DNA of 7,961 nucleotides from an uncultured Blautia sp. Lineage in GTDB: Bacteria > Bacillota > Clostridia > Lachnospirales > Lachnospiraceae. This document shows, one piece after another, positions 5,165 through 7,961 of this stretch. Numbering within the stretch: position 1 is the stretch's first letter; each line of letters opens with the position of its first letter. The notes beneath the pieces are model-generated. The model made no database searches and had not been told where the DNA came from. It saw only the letters and a list, made by a program, of their open reading frames with translations. The stretch spans positions 1 through 7,961 of the forward strand of contig CAMNGN010000086.1 in assembly GCA_946538475.1 (NCBI GenBank), in the 5' to 3' direction. Position numbers and translations under genes: made by a program.

Positions 5165-5195
5165 TGGTTTGTACCTCTTTCTTTTTGATAAGGCT

Positions 5196-5224
5196 ATTAT
5201 AATCTAACGAATAGTATTTGTCAA
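5196..5224 (-). promoter_or_regulatory. Perfect consensus sigma-A promoter reading into the minigene array
   Basis: On the minus strand TTGACA (5224-5219) and TATAAT (5201-5196) are separated by exactly 17 bases. Both hexamers match the housekeeping consensus perfectly, which is rare and predicts strong transcription. It points away from the phospholipase gene and into a region with no conventional gene. No obvious operator overlaps it. Confidence 0.85.
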
Positions 5225-5362
5225 GATAAAATTTCAGAAAATAATGATTTTGCCTCGAATAATAATTGATAAGACAAGAAACCATAGAAAATGTGACAGA
5301 TAGAAAAACAGGAACGATTTTACATTCAAACAAAATATGCGACAGGGGGAAAAGAACAGAAT

Positions 5363-6205
5363 ATGAAAACAGGACTGATCATGGAAGGCGGTGCCTTAAG
5401 AGGTATGTTCACCTGCGGGGTGATCGATGTTTTTCTGGAAGAAAACATCGATTTTGACGGGGCGGCCGGAATATCGGCGGGCGCGGCTTTCGGCTGCAAT
5501 TTTAAGTCCCGGCAGATAGGAAGAGCTATACGATACAATAAGAAATATTGCAAGGATCCCAGGTACTGCAGTGTCCGGTCACTGCTTAAAACAGGTGATA
5601 TGTTTGGTGTGGAGTTTTGTTACCATGAACTTCCCGACAAGCTGGATCCGTTTGACCGGGAAACATTCAAAAAGAATCCGATGGAGTTTTATGTCGGCGC
5701 AACGAACGTGGAGACCGGAAAGATCGTTTTTCATAAATGCAGCGACGGAGGAGCGGTCGATATCGAATGGATGAGGGCGTCATCCTCCATGCCTGTGGCA
5801 TCACGGCCTGTACAGATTGGAAAATATACATTGCTGGACGGCGGGATAGTCTGCCCGGTGCCATTCCGGTTTATGGAAGATAAAGGGTATGACAGGAATG
5901 TTATCATTCTCACTCAGCCTGAAGGCTACATGAAAAAACCGAGCTCTCCGGCTATGCAGGTGCTGCTCAGAAAGTACCCAATAATCGCGGAGGCCATGGC
6001 GGTCAGGCATTTGCGGTACAATCGGCAGCTGGAGCGTATCAAAGAAAGGGAACTATCCGGGAAAGCGATCGTCATTCGGCCGCCTGAAGCTTTGGGCATA
6101 AGCCGCACCGAGAAGGATCCTGACGAGCTCGAGCGCGTGTATCAAATCGGCAGGGCTGTCGCGGAGGAACGAATCGATGAGATACGGACATTTTTGAGTA
6201 AGTAG
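5363..6205 (+). CDS. Patatin-like phospholipase
   Basis: This 280-residue protein has the full patatin signature. The glycine-rich oxyanion loop EGGALRGMF lies at residues 8-16. The nucleophile is Ser38 in GISAG, and the catalytic Asp159 is in DGGI, completing a Ser-Asp dyad. The N-terminal start MKTGLIMEGGALRG and overall length fit the bacterial YjjU/RssA-type group of cytoplasmic patatin-like lipid hydrolases. No signal peptide or membrane segment is seen. Likely activity is hydrolysis of acyl esters of phospholipids or lysophospholipids; the substrate cannot be given. The ribosome binding site is poor (AGGGGG about 13 bases before the ATG) and no clear promoter was found in the AT-rich upstream region. 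It is divergent from the minigene array promoter and followed by a 178-base gap in which I see no gene. Confidence 0.9.
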   Translation: MKTGLIMEGGALRGMFTCGVIDVFLEENIDFDGAAGISAGAAFGCNFKSRQIGRAIRYNKKYCKDPRYCSVRSLLKTGDMFGVEFCYHELPDKLDPFDRETFKKNPMEFYVGATNVETGKIVFHKCSDGGAVDIEWMRASSSMPVASRPVQIGKYTLLDGGIVCPVPFRFMEDKGYDRNVIILTQPEGYMKKPSSPAMQVLLRKYPIIAEAMAVRHLRYNRQLERIKERELSGKAIVIRPPEALGISRTEKDPDELERVYQIGRAVAEERIDEIRTFLSK

Positions 6206-6383
6206 TATTTTGAAGGGGTCGTATTATACAAGAGTATTTTTGCAGGGATTAATATAGAGTGATTTATCGGGAAACAATCATTGTGCAGAAATTGAACAGC
6301 CACGGAGTGGGCTATTGGTTATCGGTAAGCAGCGAAGCGGATTGCAGGTTGCCTTTGACTTGATTATGGGAGGTATTAAAGTT

Positions 6384-6917
6384 ATGACAGATATAAACCT
6401 TGGACTCGGCCAAACCGGTTCTGATTACGGAGCAAACGATCCTCGTCCAAAAAGGACGGTAGAGTTTTCGCAGGTTGAAAACGCATACCTGATACGGTAC
6501 GAAAACATCAATTCTACCGGAAGACTCTTCGGCGGACAGCTGATCTCCTGGATAGACGAGGTGGGAGGAATTGTCGCCATGCGCCACTCCGGCTTAAACA
6601 TTACTACGGCTTCCATCGATAATCTGACCTTCAAGCAGGGAGCTTACCTGAATGACAAGGTTGTTCTTCTTGGACGCATAACTTACGTAGGGAAGTCCTC
6701 CTGCGAAGTGCGTGTGGACTCTTATATAGAAGATAAGGATGGTTTCAGGCGCGAGATCAACAGGGCGTTTCTGACGTATGTTGCTATTTCCGATGAAGGC
6801 AAGCCGATTCCTATTCCTTACGGCCTGGATATTCAGACAATCTCCGAAAAAGCCAGGTGGGACGGGGCATTGCTGCGGAGGATGAACCGGAATTCGAGGA
6901 AAGAGATGGGGTATTGA
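6384..6917 (+). CDS. Hotdog-fold acyl-CoA thioesterase (acyl-CoA hydrolase family)
   Basis: This 177-residue protein hydrolyses acyl-CoA thioesters to free acid and CoA. The family motif starts at Asn43 (NSTGRLFGGQLISWIDEVGG) with the conserved double glycine at 50-51 and acidic pair Asp58-Glu59. The second half has the expected TASIDNLTFKQGAYLNDKV, the YVGKSSCEVRVDSY strand and FLTYVAISDEGKPIPIP near the end. Length is typical of single-hotdog YciA/ACOT-like enzymes, which assemble as oligomers. The ATG at 6384 is chosen because GGGAGG lies 10 bases upstream; the in-frame start at 6315 adds residues outside the conserved domain. An unconserved N-terminal stretch of about 25 residues (MTDINLGLGQTGSDYGANDP onward) precedes the fold. 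Substrate length preference cannot be read from the sequence. Confidence 0.88.
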   Translation: MTDINLGLGQTGSDYGANDPRPKRTVEFSQVENAYLIRYENINSTGRLFGGQLISWIDEVGGIVAMRHSGLNITTASIDNLTFKQGAYLNDKVVLLGRITYVGKSSCEVRVDSYIEDKDGFRREINRAFLTYVAISDEGKPIPIPYGLDIQTISEKARWDGALLRRMNRNSRKEMGY

Positions 6918-6992
6918 CTTGTGAGGTATCACGGAAATCTTGATTTACTACCTAAAAAATGGTAAATACCGGGAAGGAACAGGTTCAAAGAC

Positions 6993-7961
6993 ATGAAAAA
7001 ATGCAGCCTGGAAGATTTGCTGGAAAAGCGGATGAGGGATTCCTATGAATCTCAGTATAGATATGTGATGGAACTCATAAATACGGGAAAGATCGAGCCG
7101 GTAAAATCATCCCCCGGAAACGGCAGGAAACCGGCTTTACACACGCAGTACCGGGTTATTGAAGAAAAAACGGATTATTCCGCATGGGAGGAAGAGCTCC
7201 TGTACAGGACTGATACGCATATCAATGTCGAGTATTATCTGCACCACCTTGATAAGTATGATAAGGATCGTGTCTATGTAAGGCGCCTGTCAGACTATCT
7301 GCGTGATCAGAGCAGACGCCTTTCCGTCACGATATCCCGAAACGAGAGAAGCTTTGAGATATGGGGGGAAGAAAAGTTCCTATCAGGCGGTGCGGGACGT
7401 AGCATACTTAGTCGATGTAAGATAGAAGAATCCGTACTCAACGTGTATTCTACTGCAGAGCCATTTGCATACTTTGCCGCCCATCGTGAAGTGCCACAGA
7501 AGATATTGATCCTGGAGAACAAGGACCCGTTTTTTGGTATGCGGCGATATCTCCTTGAAGGGGATAACCGGATTTTAGGAGAAGTTATCGGAACCCTGAT
7601 TTATGGTGCCGGAAAGCGGGTGGTAAGCAGCTTCCGGGAGTTCACGATCAGTGCGGAACCATATATGAAAGATGCGGGAAACGAGCTCCTGTATTTTGGC
7701 GATCTGGATTATGAAGGGATCGGTATCTATGAAACTCTGGCCGAAGGTTTTGCCGATTCGGGAACCATTCGGCCATTCATTCCTGCTTACCTGGCCATGC
7801 TGAACAAAGGCGATTTGGCGAAGTCGCTTCCTCCTACAAAGGAACACCAAAACAAGAATATCAACGGCAGCTTTTTCTCATTTTTTGACGAGCAGACGAC
7901 AGGCAGGATGAAGAGAATTCTTGAAAGCGGGCGATACATCCCGCAGGAGATACTGAATACT
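6993..7961 (+). CDS. JetD-like protein (DUF2220, TOPRIM nuclease of Wadjet type), 3' end beyond window
   Basis: The frame is open for 323 codons to the window edge. The C-terminal half resembles the DUF2220/JetD TOPRIM domain: ILILENKDPFFGM with Glu175, then a helix and the GAG turn (IYGAGKRVVSS, residues 203-213), then LLYFGDLDYEGIGIYETL with Asp237 and Asp239. Together these give the Glu and Asp-X-Asp metal ligands. In Wadjet (JetABCD) the D subunit cleaves DNA extruded by the SMC-like JetABC complex and so removes plasmids. The N-terminal 170 residues fit the variable JetD N-terminus. ATG 6993 is the first start after an in-frame stop at 6963; GGAAGGA lies rather far upstream (about 14 bases). 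The preceding gene is a thioesterase, so jetA, jetB and jetC are not upstream here, and downstream genes are out of view. It may be an orphan or a relative with another role. The JetD assignment is from motif recognition. Confidence 0.72.
   Translation, partial: MKKCSLEDLLEKRMRDSYESQYRYVMELINTGKIEPVKSSPGNGRKPALHTQYRVIEEKTDYSAWEEELLYRTDTHINVEYYLHHLDKYDKDRVYVRRLSDYLRDQSRRLSVTISRNERSFEIWGEEKFLSGGAGRSILSRCKIEESVLNVYSTAEPFAYFAAHREVPQKILILENKDPFFGMRRYLLEGDNRILGEVIGTLIYGAGKRVVSSFREFTISAEPYMKDAGNELLYFGDLDYEGIGIYETLAEGFADSGTIRPFIPAYLAMLNKGDLAKSLPPTKEHQNKNINGSFFSFFDEQTTGRMKRILESGRYIPQEILNT

Larger units (their letters stand above)
4893..5189 (-). ncRNA. Candidate short transcript carrying a tandem minigene array
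   Basis: A consensus promoter ends just upstream of 5189 and a strong hairpin lies at 4897-4929, defining a candidate transcript of about 300 bases with no conventional gene. It contains four near-identical units, each with a Shine-Dalgarno-like motif and a four-codon frame, then a seven-codon frame with a strong ribosome binding site. In units 2 and 3 (frames at 5045 and 5100), GAGGTA at the ribosome binding site can pair with TACCTC after the minigene, which would hide the site in a hairpin. I do not recognise a known RNA family. It may be a regulatory RNA, a translated minigene cluster, or both; transcription itself is inferred from the promoter. Confidence 0.5.
4982..5190 (-). repeat. Four tandem units of 52-55 bp
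   Basis: On the plus strand the units begin with GAGGTA or GAGTTG at 4982, 5034, 5089 and 5143. Each contains TTAAYTGTACATYGGTYYGTAC followed by a CT-rich segment and a TTTTATAAA-like stretch that is absent in the last copy. Inner copies are most alike and the right-hand copy has diverged most. The period is about five helical turns. The whole unit repeats, with no unique spacers, so this is not a CRISPR array. It may serve at DNA level (GTAC-N8-GTAC sites) or at RNA level (minigenes). Confidence 0.85.

Noticed and set aside
4982..5190. CRISPR array
   Set aside because: The full 52-55 bp unit repeats including the parts between the most conserved cores, so there are no unique spacers, and no cas genes are nearby.
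5219..5247. Plus-strand promoter for the phospholipase (TTGTCA, 17 bases, TAATGA)
   Set aside because: The -10 match is poor and the -35 overlaps the much better minus-strand promoter.
5139..5333. 64-residue minus-strand reading frame
   Set aside because: It runs backwards through the consensus promoter and the first repeat unit, has low-complexity composition and lacks a good ribosome binding site.

Overview
The window looks like a chromosomal or accessory segment of a gut-type Clostridia, most likely Lachnospiraceae. I infer this from the mixed base composition with AT-rich intergenic stretches, strong AGGAGG-type ribosome binding sites, a YolD-like/UmuC-type pair of the clostridial kind, and several GGGGACGGTTC-type palindromic repeats at gene ends. 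No rRNA, tRNA, CRISPR array or transposase gene was found.

Positions 1-3460 (minus strand) hold what looks like a small SOS-like mutagenesis module. A LexA-like XRE/S24 repressor (2530-3384) keeps its Ala-Gly cleavage site and Ser/Lys dyad. A separate two-gene unit encodes a YolD-like protein (1483-2142) and a Y-family DNA polymerase (69-1490) whose reading frames overlap by 8 bases. Both units start from near-identical promoters (TTGCAT, 17 bases, TATATT), and the same 21-bp dyad fills the -35/-10 spacer. This suggests that the repressor controls itself and the polymerase unit.

Positions 3460-4250 hold a plus-strand LUD-domain (LutC/DUF162-like) gene. A perfect 32-bp inverted repeat separates it from a convergent 95-residue peptide gene that has a double-glycine leader, a cysteine cluster and a bacterial SH3-like domain.

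Positions 4640-5362 contain no conventional gene but are the most unusual part. A perfect consensus promoter on the minus strand (TTGACA, 17 bases, TATAAT) reads into four tandem units of about 54 bp. Each unit holds a Shine-Dalgarno-like motif, a fixed 9-base gap and a four-codon frame ATG-TAC-AAT/AGT-TAA. A fifth frame follows (AAAGGAGG, 6 bases, MRLFEPF, stop), and its stop codon abuts a perfect 12-bp hairpin. A second terminator-like hairpin with a long T-run lies about 75 bases further on. I read this as an undescribed short RNA or minigene array. Translation is inferred, not shown.

Positions 5363-7961 (plus strand) hold a patatin-like phospholipase, a hotdog-fold acyl-CoA thioesterase and the first 323 codons of a JetD-like (DUF2220/TOPRIM) protein cut by the window edge. 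JetD is the nuclease subunit of Wadjet anti-plasmid systems, but no jetA, jetB or jetC is visible upstream.
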